From assembly GCA_023101885.1 (NCBI GenBank), contig JALPQD010000102.1, positions 4,090,971-4,154,970 of the forward strand: 64,000 bases of DNA, in the 5' to 3' direction. The position numbers and the translations under genes were made by a program. Of the stretch, positions 46,330-58,895 are shown one piece after another (within the stretch, counting starts at the first letter, position 1; every line of letters begins with the position of its first letter). The notes under the pieces were generated by a model. It saw only the letters and a program-made list of their open reading frames with translations, made no database searches and had not been told where the DNA came from. The DNA is from Typhlomys cinereus. Taxonomy: Eukaryota; Chordata; Mammalia; Rodentia; Platacanthomyidae.

Positions 46330-48057
46330 TATTTTTATTATTATTTCCACTCATACAAACTTAGTAGGTACACTGGTTCCCTCCCTCCCTCTTCCTCCCC
46401 CAGACCCCCCTGCTTCCCGTCCCCTCACCCCTCCCTTCCCATCTCCCAGTGCCTCCCCCCCCAATCCCCGGAGAATCCTTTAATGTGCATGCTAGACTCT
46501 CCTCTGGGCCCTCCTCTCCGATGACATACAAGGACCCAGTGGCATTTCCCTGAATCCTTTCCTGTGTTCCCCTTAAGCATAGGAACACTATTGTGGCTGT
46601 CAATCCCTTACCTCCAAGGATCTTGGTGTCTTTAGCAAATGCTAGACTTTGTGGGGTCAATAGTGCGTTGGACATTGAGCAGGGCATGCAAAGTCCAATT
46701 AAAATTGCTTCGGCCCTAACTTGTGTGGAGTATCTTGCATTTCATTGCTCCTCCCATCCTTGTGCTCTTACAATCTTACCTCCCGCTCTTCCGCAAATTT
46801 CCCTGAGCTTCAGGATGGGGAGAGATTAGGCTGGCCTAGTTCTAGGTGGTTGATATAGAGTCTCAGAAGTTCTGGATTATGGTTTGTTGATTTTCTCTTG
46901 CAGTTTTGCTGCTCCTGAAATGCCCTTCACTCCATCCTGATGGGTATTGTATGTCACCCCCTGGCCAGAGATAAAAAGCTGTTAAACTAGAGTCATGTTA
47001 TAAGAGTATATTCAAAGGTAAATGTAATAAAAGTAGGAAACCACAGTGAGGGAGGGGTCAATCACCCATTTGCAAAATGGTTACTTTTCATCTGCCAGAC
47101 TATATTATCCAGAGTGCACAAAGAACTTAGAAAACTAAACACCAAGGAAACTAATGGCCCAATTAAAAAATGGGCCCTGGAACTTAAAAGAACTTTACCA
47201 GGGATGAAATTAAAATGTCTAACAAATATCTTAAAAAATGCTCCACTTCTTTAGCCATTAGGGAAATGCAAATCAAAACTTCTCTGAGATATCATCTCAC
47301 CCAGGTCAGGATGGCAAAAATCCACAATACAAACAATACCAAATGTGGAGAGGATGTGGAGAGAGGGGAACTCTCCTACATTGCTGGTGGGAATGCAGGC
47401 TCATACAGCCACTCTGGCGAGCCGTCTGGAGATTCTTAAAGAAATTAAAGATTGAACTGCCATATGACCCTGCTATTACACTTGTGGGAATAACCCCACA
47501 TACAGCAAAAATTCACCTCGATAGTACAAGCATGACCATGTTCATAGCAGCACTGTTTACAATAGCAAAGTCATGGAATCAACCCAAATGTCCAACAGTT
47601 GACGAGTGGATAAGGAAAAGTGGTACATCTATACAATGGAGTACTACTCGGCCAACAAAAATGATGAATTACTGGAATTTGCTGGGAAATGGATGTTATT
47701 AGAAACAATTATATTGAGTGAAGTATCCCATACCCAGAAAATTAAGTGCCATATGTACTCCTAATAGATGGCTTCTAGTACCAAACCCACCCAGCCCACC
47801 TAGAGACACTCAAAGATAAATCTCTGTAATACCTACAGTAATTGCAAGGATTATGAACAGGAGGGATGGGGTAGGAGCACCACACCAGAAACAAGGAGAG
47901 AGGGGACCATGTTACAGCGAGAATATAGACCTCCATCAAGGACTGCAATTAAGTAATGAGACACCTGGTTAAGTTCACAGACTTTCATTCCTGATCATTT
48001 ACAACTGAGGGGGTATGATCTCACCAGAAGGGGAGGGCATATAGTCTGGCAGATGAA
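46330..48057 (-). mobile_element. Younger L1 with 5' inversion nested in the host L1
   Basis: 46,330-47,105 is antisense 3'UTR (T-rich tail, C/T-rich tract at 46,378-46,460). 47,108-48,057 is sense ORF2 end (from S-R-V-H-K-E-L) and 3'UTR up to 'agtctggcagatgaaaag'. The two segments share a 22-bp overlap of L1 sequence at the switch. The target-site duplication aagaccttcttttttaaca (46,311-46,329) recurs at 48,058-48,075 with one T fewer. Being flanked by a duplication of host-L1 sequence, it is the later insertion. Confidence 0.88.
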
Positions 48058-48075
48058 AAGACCTTCTTTTTAACA

Positions 48076-48722
48076 GTCTTCTGTCTTTGGTTAGGAGAAT
48101 ACCTCAACACCCAAACAGGATGCAGCCAAGTGCAATGCAGGAACTGCAAAACTGAAAACAAGAACCAAAACATAATTCAGAACACCAATGGCTCCTATAG
48201 AACCAGACCTGCCAAATCTCTGCCCATCCTAAAGATCAGGGAACCTTGCAGAAGTGGCAAAATTGTAAGAACCTAAAGATGCAGAGGTCCACCAATGGAC
48301 AAGATACTCCACTCAAGATTAGGCTGTGGCAGCCAGAATCTTGCTGCAAATATAATTTGGCTTCAGGCAAGGGGTTTGACAGATATAATGGAGTTCCTAC
48401 ATTAGTGGGCACCTAAGAATGGCTACAAGGTATGCTTAGTTTACAATCTATTTAGCAAATAGATACAAATAGATGATAGATTACAAAGTCTTGAACCCTC
48501 ACTAATATAGGTGGCTCAGTGGAAACTTCGGGGTTCATATAAGCTGATGCTCTGGAGAGTGGGAGGGAGCATGGAGGTAATACCAAGAGAAGGGAAAGAG
48601 GAAGGAAAGAGGGAAGGAGTGAGGGAAGTGTAGGAGAGAGAACTGGATGGGGGAATAGAAGGGGAATGGGAGGTTAGAGGTGAAAGGAGGAGGGGGTGAG
48701 CTTGTATAACTACATTAAAAGA
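48076..48722 (+). mobile_element. Host L1 3'UTR, right part
   Basis: Continues the sense 3'UTR of the 45,071 element ('gtcttctgtctttggttagg...caaacaggatgcagcc'). It includes a purine-rich G tract at 48,552-48,705 and ends near 48,722, just before the probable target-site duplication. Confidence 0.75.
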
Positions 48723-48733
48723 CATGTTATAAG

Positions 48734-48926
48734 TGAATTATCTCACATATTTTAAAGAAATGGAAATCTGTGTATACTGCATAAATCACATTTTTCATGG
48801 ATCATCTCATAAAAATAAAAAAAAATGTTAGGTAAGGACCAACAAACATCCAAGTTGTCCTCTGGCCTCCATATGCACATCATGGCAAAACACATCTATA
48901 ACCCCAAAACAAATACACACATGCAA

Positions 48927-48976
<50 letters not shown>

Positions 48977-51789
48977 GTATCACACACATAAGCACAATGC
49001 ATAATAAATAAACTGTACATCTCCTCAAAATATTTCTTGATAAAAACATAAAATGGACATGAAATGCATCATATTTAAAATGGCCATGAAATGCATCATA
49101 TTTTACCTCAAAATTTTGACAACTTAGAAATTATTTAGGTGAAATATCCTATTTAATATTGAAACATAGACTACAATTAAAAATAGAAACAGTCACACAA
49201 AAGCCCTGCCTTTGTATCAAATGCATTCAAAATAAAAAGCCTTTAAATCAAACTTAAGTCTAATCATGCATTTAACAAGTTGATAATTCTAATCTGAGTT
49301 TTGACATAATGTATTCACAGAGGCGGTCCACGGGTCCCTGGCACAAGACACAAACACAAGTCTACTTAACACTTGTAAATTTTTAAATAACTTTGTTTTA
49401 CAGAAAAAAGCAAGATGAAGGAATTCTTGAAAATGAATGAAATTAAATATTAAATTATAAGTCAGTTTTTTTTCTTCTTTAGGGAAATTTAGTGACCATC
49501 GACAATCTTGAGTATTTCTTGTACACATTCTTAGCATTGTCATTTGGTGCATATACTTGTTGCCAATAAAAATATTGAAACATCCCTATCGGACATCTAT
49601 GCTGCTACTTCTTAATTATAGAGTACAAATTCCATTGAGGAGAGATCTCTGGATGTGAAAAGCTAGTCAGATAGTCTCAGAAGTTTATTCAGATTGTCAT
49701 TTAACACTTAATCATGCATTTACCATAAATTAAGCATTCTGCTTCTTGTAGCCTAGGAGTAATTTGGAGATACATCGGTTATTTATAATTTTGACATGCT
49801 ATAAGCAGGTCCAACTGACTTACATGAAATAAAATATTAAATGATTGATATTTAAATATAGTTTAAAGAAAATTTAAGTTAGTCTGCACTCATTGAGAAT
49901 AAATTTCTATGTATTTATATAATAATGTCTTTCAGTGATCCTAACTTTTCTCCCTAATTAATCAAAAATCCAAACTATTCTATCCATATTCTTTACCTAT
50001 GCCCTTTACTAGGCAAGAATATTGAGCTACCTTCAATGGATAATGAAGAATGGTTCCATCAAGAATCTTGAAGAGCTGAGCTGTAATTCCACAGGAGTCA
50101 TGGCAGTGCATCACTCAGAAAACAACTAGCTTTCCCCAGAGAATCTTCCTTGTCTTGAATGAGAAGAAGTTATTTTAGAGAAAGCACCAGTAACCTCATT
50201 TTTATGATAACTACATACTCCAATATTCCCTCACTGAGTGAATGTATCTTAACTCTGTAAATATTTAAGAAATTTTAGCGAACTTTGTGCAATACTAGCA
50301 TTTGTAGATTGGGGAAAATAAACAGAAAGTGTGGAAGGGATATCAGAAACATTAATCAACAGAGAGACATGTTAAGAAGCATAAAGCTCAATTCAAGTAC
50401 ACTATTTTTACTCAGTCTTCTATTATATACTTCATAGTACCACAATATCTTCACAATTATTTACCTGATTTAAATGCATCATGTACATTAAAATTGTTTT
50501 ATTTTTGCTTAATTGTTCTTTCCTTTATCCTCCTATATTAGTTGGGGAACTGTCTGTTTTCTGCCTGAATTATAATCATCAATCCATCAATTTTATTTCC
50601 AAGGTCAACTTTTCCCACTTTTGAAGTTAAAAATAATTAGCTATGTTAAGACACACCAACAGCTATCTTAAATAATCAAAATAATTTTTCAATGCTTCTG
50701 ATTTTATCATAAAAATATTTAAAAATCAAAATAGAATTATTTAGAAGTTTCAATTTAATATAGTTCTTGGTGGATTGATTTAGATTCAAAATATCACTTG
50801 CATTCTGCTAGTCACAATTTTAGAAATCATTCACAAACAGGCAATTTTCTGTGGCACAAATCATCTACAAAAATTTAAACTGGGCCTTTGCCAATTACCC
50901 CACAAAGCCTGGCTGGCTCTGGGTCAAGCATGACTCCTTGATAGGTAAGGTCATTGCTGTCGGAAAGAAGAAAAGGAAAGAGATACTTAGCTTGGGAAAA
51001 GCTAATGGGAGAAGGAAAGAAACTTACTTAACGCTCATTGGATTCACAAACTTCTCAGGACTCTAGTCCCACCTGAATGATCATAATTGGCACACAGACT
51101 CATCCTGCAGATGGGCCAGGCCAAGGGAAGCAGACACCGTAGCTGCCATGCAGGTGTGCCGTACTCTGTTTGCCCTCAAACAGAAGGTAGTCTTGGGTGA
51201 TGGTAGGAGAGGGAAGGGAATGAACTAGTGACATAAATCATAATTTTCAAAGTGAAATGTGTGTCAAAATCTCATCCAAGGCAAATGAACGCTGGAAAGC
51301 TACAGTACGTTGGGACACCTAGACTTGCCTTTTGTTTTTGTTACAACTGAAATTTCAAGAGAAAATGGAAGAATACCTTTCCTACTTTGTGTGCTTTTAT
51401 CAGAGGGAAAAAATAAAATGATACTTGTATTTTAGTGCATGAGATTCTATTGTTATTACTGAATAATACTGCTTATCTCTACTGCTCACAGTAAGAAGCT
51501 TGTTTTTCCCTAGGACCTATTTGTAATAAATAGCTCCTTGGTGTTTCAAAAAGCAGCAATAAAAGCCCTTGGAAACCAGAAACAATACAACAACTATAGC
51601 TTGTAAACCTATGTTTCTCTAAGATGAAAACTACACAAGAATATGAACAAGTACCATAATATAGAAAGCTCATTAAAATGAGACATATAGACATAGAAAC
51701 AAATATATAGATGCATCTTGCAGCTTATTCTTAATTATCAAAAATGTAACTTTGTATTATTAATAACTTACTCCTACTTAAGTCCTTTA
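48734..51789. other. Gene-free AT-rich DNA with SINE-tail and (TA)n
   Basis: 48,835-48,990 resembles a SINE tail ('tgtcctctggcctccatatgcaca') with (AT)n at 48,928-48,966. A 27-bp tandem pair (aaatgg.catgaaatgcatca) lies at 49,050-49,104. The rest shows no gene or repeat I can support. Confidence 0.5.
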
Positions 51790-52375
51790 TTAACTATTTT
51801 TATTATTTGACACTTGCATGAATACAATGAATTTATGAATTCACTCCTTACTATCCAATCCCATTCCCATTCTTGTCCCATCTCATGCTTTCTTTTTTCC
51901 AACTAGTGTACCTCCTACTTTCACATCTTTTTTGCATGTGTTATCAACTTGTTTTCTTTCATCTGGGAGGTCTGTACTTTCAAATGCCTAAGTGCTTGCT
52001 AAGGCATGGATGACTTATCAACAAAGGGTAAACTCCTGAGGAAAGAATTTCCCCTTCTGGCTGTCATTAGCCTTAAACAGTCTCTCCGGAAGGTGCAGCA
52101 TTTCTTGAGATCTTTCTTTATCCATGATGAAATGCTGATACTGTTGTGTAGGTCTAGTGGAAGTGGACATTACTTTAATGAGTTCTTGTGTATGGCAGTC
52201 CTGTCATGACCAGAGGATACTGTCTGACAACATCCCTCTCCACCCTCAGGTTCTTATATTCTTACTGACCTTCTACAAAGTTCCCCGATCCTTGGGATGT
52301 AGGGTGATTTTGATGTCCTGTTTAGAGCTAAGCATTCCTCATCTCAAAATAGGGCATTATGTCTTTTTAAAACAT
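51790..52375 (-). mobile_element. Old L1 3'UTR (Lx-like), antisense
   Basis: Antisense layout: T-rich start, 'agtggacattactttaatgagttcttgtgtatggcagtcctgtcatgaccagaggatactgt', 'ccctctccaccctcaggttcttatattctt', 'gatccttggga'. This resembles old Lx-type L1 3'UTRs and the block at 1-480. Confidence 0.55.
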
Positions 52376-52737
52376 TTGTTTTTTTTTTTCTTTTGACAAG
52401 ATAGTCGGGAGGCAAACAACAATGGGAAGAAAGCTAACGCATGTATCTAAGAACACATGTTCTGGGTGTAGTCAGTAATCTCTTGCAGAGGGCTGTGTGT
52501 CTTCAGTCCTTAGCATCTTCATTCAGCAAACTCTGGATTCCATGGAAACCACAGGATATCATCAGATGTGGGCAGTGGAAGTAACAGGATAATAAATGTG
52601 GCCTACTGCAGGCTGCTCAATTGCAGGTAGGGAGGGAAGGAAAAGGTGAGTAGCAAGCTTTCCAAACGTGAAAGCTGTGCAGCAAGTGGATCTTTATATC
52701 TCTTTGTGTGGTATAAACAACTTTAATATACTTTATT

Positions 52738-52917
52738 GAATCAATGGTGCAGATAGCAATACCTAATTGCTACCTTGCAATCCTTTAAGAGCATGGTAGA
52801 TGGCAAAGAGCAGTGCCCATGTGGCCCAATAGACCACGTCCTTAACCCAGAGCAAGAAGGATGACAGAAGGCAGCATAAGAGGACAGGCATAGCCACTTT
52901 GTCTCTTGATTACTGTT
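52738..52917 (-). other. Possible retrocopy fragment with a short hydrophobic ORF
   Basis: The minus strand holds a 42-codon ORF (52,763-52,891) starting MPVLLCCLL, with two strongly hydrophobic stretches around WVKDVVYWATWALLFAIYHA, ending LQGSN. About 25 bp after its stop comes 'gattcaataaagtat', containing AATAAA. I do not recognise the protein. A stop lies only a few codons upstream of the ATG. It could be the 3' end of a processed pseudogene or chance. Confidence 0.25.
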
Positions 52918-53019
52918 CTTTTCATAGCCCTGCTATTTGGTCCTACTTACGGTTTTTTTTAAAAAAATGTATTGCATTTCCAACATTTCCTCATATCTTG
53001 AAAACAGATGTTCATTACA

Positions 53020-53330
53020 GTGAATGCTATGTTTGTTGTGTTATTTTCCTATTTTTCTGACAAAATATATGAAATAAATGAGCTTATAAGAAGGAAGGGT
53101 TATTATAGCTCACGTTTTCAGAGATTTCAAACCATATTGTTTTGCTTCATCATTTTGGGCCTGTGGAAATGCACAGCATCACGGGAATAGCATATATACA
53201 TGGAGTGAGGGAGGATGTTTCTCAACATGTTTTTTCAAGTCATCCCCAGTGATCTAGTAGTCTAAAGCTGTCTACTACTTTTCAATAACACCACAGACTG
53301 GCAAGCAAACCTTAATAGATGAACTTTGGG
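53020..53330. mobile_element. hAT-Charlie-like remnant
   Basis: 'ttcctatttttctgacaaaatatatg', 'ataagaaggaagggttattatagctcacgttttcagagatttcaaacc', 'cccagtgatctagt' follow a DNA-transposon remnant common in rodents. No coding sequence. Tentative. Confidence 0.45.
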
Positions 53331-53464
53331 AAGTTCATATCTACATATGAAGTTCATATCTATTCATATCTACAGAAAAATATGAACATGTGTTTTTGTA
53401 CAATGAAAAAGACAAATTGATAATATATAAATCAAAGACAAGTTAAACAAAACTAGTTATGAAT

Positions 53465-53493
53465 TTTTTGCATGTGTGTGTATGTGTGGGTAT

Positions 53494-53548
<55 letters not shown>

Positions 53549-53785
53549 TATACTAAAGGTCACTTGAGTACTCACACCTATGGAGGACCAAGGGTGATTT
53601 GGTGAATCTCCCTAGATTGCTCTAGCTTCTCATTTCTTTGCTCTGGGGTTTCCCAGGTGCACTCCGAGGCTGCCACCATTTCTACCTTTCCACTGGCATT
53701 TTTCAAAGGGATCTGGAACTTGAATTCAGGTCTTTCTGCTTGAGAAGCAGACACTTTAACATCTAAGCCAAGTTTCCAGCCCTAG
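53465..53785 (-). mobile_element. Old DIP/B2-like SINE, antisense, with (TG)n(AG)n
   Basis: (TG)n then (GA)n at 53,473-53,549. The antisense body is 'tggaggaccaagggtgatttggtgaatctccctagattgctctagcttctc', 'gggatctggaacttgaattcagg', and the head is 'actttaacatctaagccaagtttccagcc'. It is strongly diverged. Confidence 0.65.
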
Positions 53786-56325
53786 ATACGCATTTTTTAA
53801 ATTACTTTTTATTATCTAAAGTTACATTTTATTTTATTTTGATATTGCTGACTGTTCTTTGAGAGTGACTTTCTCAGCCCCCACACCAGACAACGTATCC
53901 TTTTCTTTTTATGGAAGGAAACTTCTGCCAAATATCTGACCTAGGAATACAAATTCTGCCCTGAGGTGTAACTGATGTATGTTTATAATTTTCACGCTTT
54001 CAATTGTGTATTCAGTTCTGTGTATACACACAAATATTATCTTATATAAAAATTTATATAATAAGCAAAAGTTCATGTGAATTATGAGCATATACATGAT
54101 GACAAAAGAATAAGCAGAGTCATCAAACAATTAGAGAAGGAAGGCCCTCGTGATTAATTTCTTGGCACAGCTACAGGGAAGAGCATTGTCAAGTCCCCTG
54201 TTAGAGCATGTTGAACAAGTCAGAATCCAAATACATATAAAAGAAAAATATGAAAAATTAGAAACTTGGGTAGTGAAAAACACAAAAGAATCAAAATTCT
54301 CTAAATATCATGGGTACAGAAGTGAAAAAACATATGTTCAAGCACATTTGAACACATCAGAACATCTTTATCTCAGAACTAAGACTGACATAAAGATGAG
54401 AAACACTTTCCAAGTTCAGTCCTACAGGTAATTTGCCTCTGAATAGCTAACTTGAATCAAGGATTGTTGAAGGAGGGAAAAGGTAAGCTAAAAGAAAAAG
54501 AAAAAGGTAAACAGCTGTTGCTGTGATTATCATTCAAAGGTACAGATAACATAACTTTCATTGGCAACATTTATATCTTGAAACCTAAGAATTTTCCCCC
54601 TATAACATCGGAGAACATGGATTCCCAGGGGCACAGAAGTTTACCTATGTCAAGTATTAACACCATTATCTGAAATCCTCCAGCAAAGCCTCTTGGGAAA
54701 TTGTGTGCAATTATCCCGGTTCTTATGTCATTGGCTGGATCAAATTTGAAGCATGGATTTTATAGGTTCCCCAGAGTTAACCTATGGGACTGGACTCCAG
54801 GAAGTCTCTTAGGATATAATTGACTTAAAAATGGATTCTTTCTTCTGCACTTTTCCTATTTTGGTGGTACAACATGTACTTCCTAGTGGAAATCCCATAC
54901 TGGATCCTTATCCATGATCTGTTTCTGGGAAAAACATCTAGAATAGCTTGTTTTCTCTAGACAGTAGTGGAGAGGATGGTGTCACAGACCATAAATCACA
55001 TGGTCCCTCGACTCTTAATCATTACACCACAATTAAAGACTCAGAGGTGGGCTTCTCTAATTTTTACCAGTAACATAAATCAGACTGACACAACCAATCA
55101 TTAGACAACATGGAAGGCTAGTCTAAACTTTGTTGCAAGTTTCTCTGTTATTCAGATCATGTCAACTAGCTTTTATCAGTTAGTCAAGAATTCATGAAAT
55201 CTGCAGCAAGCTAAAAGAGTGGGAAAACTTCAGGGTAGACAGTAAGAATCCTAGAGGAGAAAGACTTTGCTTTCTATAAGCATAAATTCTGCATTTAAGA
55301 ACAATTTCTGACTAGACTTAGTTATCACCCTTGGTGATTACAAATTGTAAAAGAAAATTGTAGAGTAGTTTTTTTTAATGTTTCTTGACATGTTATATGA
55401 AGTAGTTTTCATACTGCATCTATAACACAGTGGAGGGAGTTATGCTGGAAAAGAAAGAATAGGACAGCATAATCTCTGTGTTCTCATTAGAATCTGGGGA
55501 GTTGCTTCATGAAGTTAAAGGCATTTCTCCATACCATGACTTCAATGAGGACAAACCTAGAAAGAAATGGGTTAGAAAGACATTTCTCTTTCAATTCTGC
55601 CACCCTCACCAAAGAGTCCTACAACGTTTGATCCATCCTACATAGAATCTTTTATCTATGTGATGTTAGCAGTTCAATTTCTACATAGAACCCTGGAAGA
55701 TTAGTAGGTTTTGGAGTTTTCAGCTGAGCACCAGAAGTCAGAGCTGCTTTTGAGATTTACAAACTGAAGTAATGGGCAAAGCCCTTCCACGCTGAGGTCA
55801 TATAGTTGAGCCAACTGACAAGTTGTACAACTATGTTTAATTCTGAAGAATGAGAATCCTGCTGGTGATCCTGAAGAGATTCAACTCAGGGAAAAACTTC
55901 TGATTTCTAAGTTTTCCATACCAGGTATGCTAATTATGGGCAAATAAAGAACAATAAAGAAACTAGTAAAGCTATCATAAAGAAAATAAGAAGTAATCAC
56001 CGAACTGTAATGCTCATACTTTCTGCAAGTAAGAAATGTTTTCAGATAGTTCCTGATTCTAAAGGAGGTCTGTAATTTCCTCATATAGATATTTGTTCTT
56101 CTTTTAACTTTTTCCCCTTTCTTCATTAGTCTTTTCCTTTCTTTTCCTCTCCCTTGTTCACCTTCCAAATGAAAGCAAAAAATTCACTCATTTGTCACCA
56201 ATGTATTAATGCTTAATCTAATCCCAGTAAATTCTCTCTATATCAGTAATTTCATTTTTAAATTAGTTTTGCTTTAATCATTCAATAATAATGAATTTAG
56301 TTAAACATCATTCCTTCGTGTGTCA
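53786..56325. other. Gene-free DNA
   Basis: No gene or clear repeat recognised. Confidence 0.5.
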
Positions 56326-56329
56326 TCAG

Positions 56330-56760
56330 TCTGCTTTTATTTTCTTTTTTTTCCCAAGGAACTTCCTTTAGTATCTTTTTTAGAGCACAGATCTGAAGGT
56401 GAGGAATTCCTTAAGTTTTGGAATGTCTTAACAAAATTTTCACTCCAAGTGTGTGTAATATTTTGGGGTTTTAATTGTTTTTCCTTGTCAGAGTCATGTT
56501 CCTTGTTTGTTTCTGCTTTCGTACTGCTGCCACTTTTGTGTTTGTTTTTTTCTGATAGAGTACATCTTTTTTTCCAGAAACCCTTTCACCTAGGTGTCCC
56601 TAATAGGTTTCTTCCATCTGGTAGTCAAGGAGAAAACCAAGACATGAAAGCAAACAAGCAAAGAGGATTTCCTTGCCATTTTCCCTTGAGGATGTTGGGG
56701 TACCATTTTCCCTTTCAAGGTCATTGTGTGCAAGTTTTCATTGGCTTACAGCTCCATGGC
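56330..56760 (-). mobile_element. Possible ancient L1 fragment, antisense
   Basis: 'aacttcctttagtatcttttttagagcacagatctgaaggtgaggaattcctt' and the following T-rich text resemble the antisense of an old mammalian L1 5' region. The 158-codon plus-strand ORF here is then a by-product. Weak, based on memory of the pattern. Confidence 0.3.
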
Positions 56761-58619
56761 CTCCTGTTCCCTGGCGCTTTCTTAAGTTTAAATTAGTTTT
56801 CAATAAAGAGACTCTTGCACCTTGCAGAGGGAAAGCATTGTTTTTAATACACTTGTAACTAATGCAGCTGGTCCTTGGGGAGTTTCAAAGGACCTCAAAG
56901 GCAATAGTTCTCTACCCAGGAGCAAAGAAGCCATTACAGCTTGTACTGGAAGATTTAATAGGTGTCATAATTTATCATGTAAACCGAAAAGTGTTTCTTA
57001 ATTAAGTGCGTACGTTAATGAATTTTTTAATTTGATCCCTGTAAGTACCTTGCTATACTAATTGCAATATTCTACACATTAGTCATCCACTGTTGCCCTT
57101 GGCTATATTCTACTCTGAGAAAAAGAGAAAGAGAGCTTTTCAGTTAAAGTTCATTTAACTCTTTCCACCCAACAAATTATATTTAGTCTCACTCACATTG
57201 GACTGACAGCTGTGCCTGAATTTCTCCAAGCTTTCAGAGAACCACCATGTGGAAAACTGTTTAACTTTCTGATAGTTTTCAAATAGCAGCAAGCTAAGGC
57301 AACTAGACATGTTTTTTTTTTTTCCCAAGGGAGCACTTTCTTCAGTTCTCCATATATCACACAGATCCATAAGAGACAAAATGTAGTGGTGAGAGGGCAT
57401 ATTTTCTTCTGTTTGCTATATGATGAAATTAGCAATTTGAAAAATACTTTCTAGTCTCAAATCAAGGGAAAAGCTAAAACTAAGGCGTACCTACTTGTCT
57501 GGTATTACATCTGCCATAAATGCAGCATTCTTTGTGTTCATAAAGTACTTATGATATAATGCCAAGTCTGAAAGTATGATATTATATCTTATGATAATAT
57601 TTTATTATAGTTATAAACCTGTTTTTAAGAAAATGTTTGGAAATGTGTTCAGTCATTTTGGTGATTGCCTTCTAGTGATGTGGTAATGAATAATAATTGT
57701 ATTTCTGTATTTCCCAAACACAATAAAATGTTCATGCATTTTTTAATAGGAAGAGCCTTTTTATTTTGAAAACTGGCAAACTATTGCTGTATATGATAAC
57801 TTTTGCTTCAGATTTCATTAAGACAAGTCCTGTATTCAAACATAACATTGTGCAGATTTTTTACTTTTATATGTACAAATTTGTTCACAGTTAACTGAAA
57901 CAAAACCTGTAGTTCAATTATAAACAAAAATCCACTAAAACTTATCTTTTTTATTAAGAGATACATCAGATTACTCATGAGTAAACAACTGTATTGTAAT
58001 AAGTCACATTTAATTTACTGATTTAGAGATACACAATTTCCTTTCATGTGCTACCTGCAATGACGGATTTATAATATGGAGCTGTGCATCAGATTTATAA
58101 ATTAATGGGAAAAAATCATATTATTAGCCCTGACACCAATGCCTTACTATTATACATTTACATTTTACAAAGGATTTTTACACTCAGGAGAACTTGTTTT
58201 GAATCTCAGATCTGATGAGGGTAGCAGTGAGGTTTTTAACAAAGACATTTAAAATAGACTTTCCACTATCTCAGATGGACAGAATTCTTAAATAATACAT
58301 AGTTGAAAAGGAACTTCATACAAACAACAAATAATTTTAATGCAAACTTATTGATAGCATATATTTGAATCTGGCAACCCTACAATCAAAGGAATTTGGA
58401 CACATCAAAAGCAGGCAGATAATGCTTAAGTATTTGGCTATTTGTCTGTCTAATGCATACATTCAACCCCAGAAATTTATTCTTCAGGAGTTAAAATTCA
58501 GTGACTAGAAAATATAAGTACTTTTATTCCAAATGGTACAATTAAGACTACACAACCTAGTACCTGAGAAGCATTGCTGTAGAGCAGTATTCTCAAGATT
58601 TAATGTGTATAACAATCAT
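56761..58619. other. Gene-free AT-rich DNA
   Basis: No feature recognised. Confidence 0.5.
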
Positions 58620-58895
58620 GACAGCAGAGAGAGGCACGGAAAGAGTCCATGGCAGGTCAATAAAGTGCCTCCCACAAGCATTGAATCTATATCACCAGAA
58701 ACCAATAAAAAGCAGGAACACCAGATGATTTCATAACCTCAACACTCATGGAGCAGAGATAGCTATCAAAGAAAGATGCCTAACAATGACCTTGGGCCTC
58801 TACTATGTTCATACACATTGCATGAGCAGCTACATGCACATATGCACACACTCACACTAACAAGTACATGTACAATAACATACGCATAATAAATA
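58620..58895 (+). mobile_element. Old composite SINE (B4/RSINE-like), sense
   Basis: 'cacaagcattgaatctatatcaccagaaacca', 'agagatagctatcaaagaaagatgcctaacaatgaccttgggcctctac' and a CA-rich tail followed by 'cataataaataaataa' parallel the better copy at 61,375. It is very diverged. Confidence 0.45.

Noticed and set aside
53521..53550. (GA)n as a regulatory GAGA element
   Set aside because: It is the microsatellite part of an old SINE tail.
56320..56796. 158-codon plus-strand ORF as a gene
   Set aside because: Low-complexity F/L-rich translation of a T-rich stretch that resembles an antisense ancient L1.
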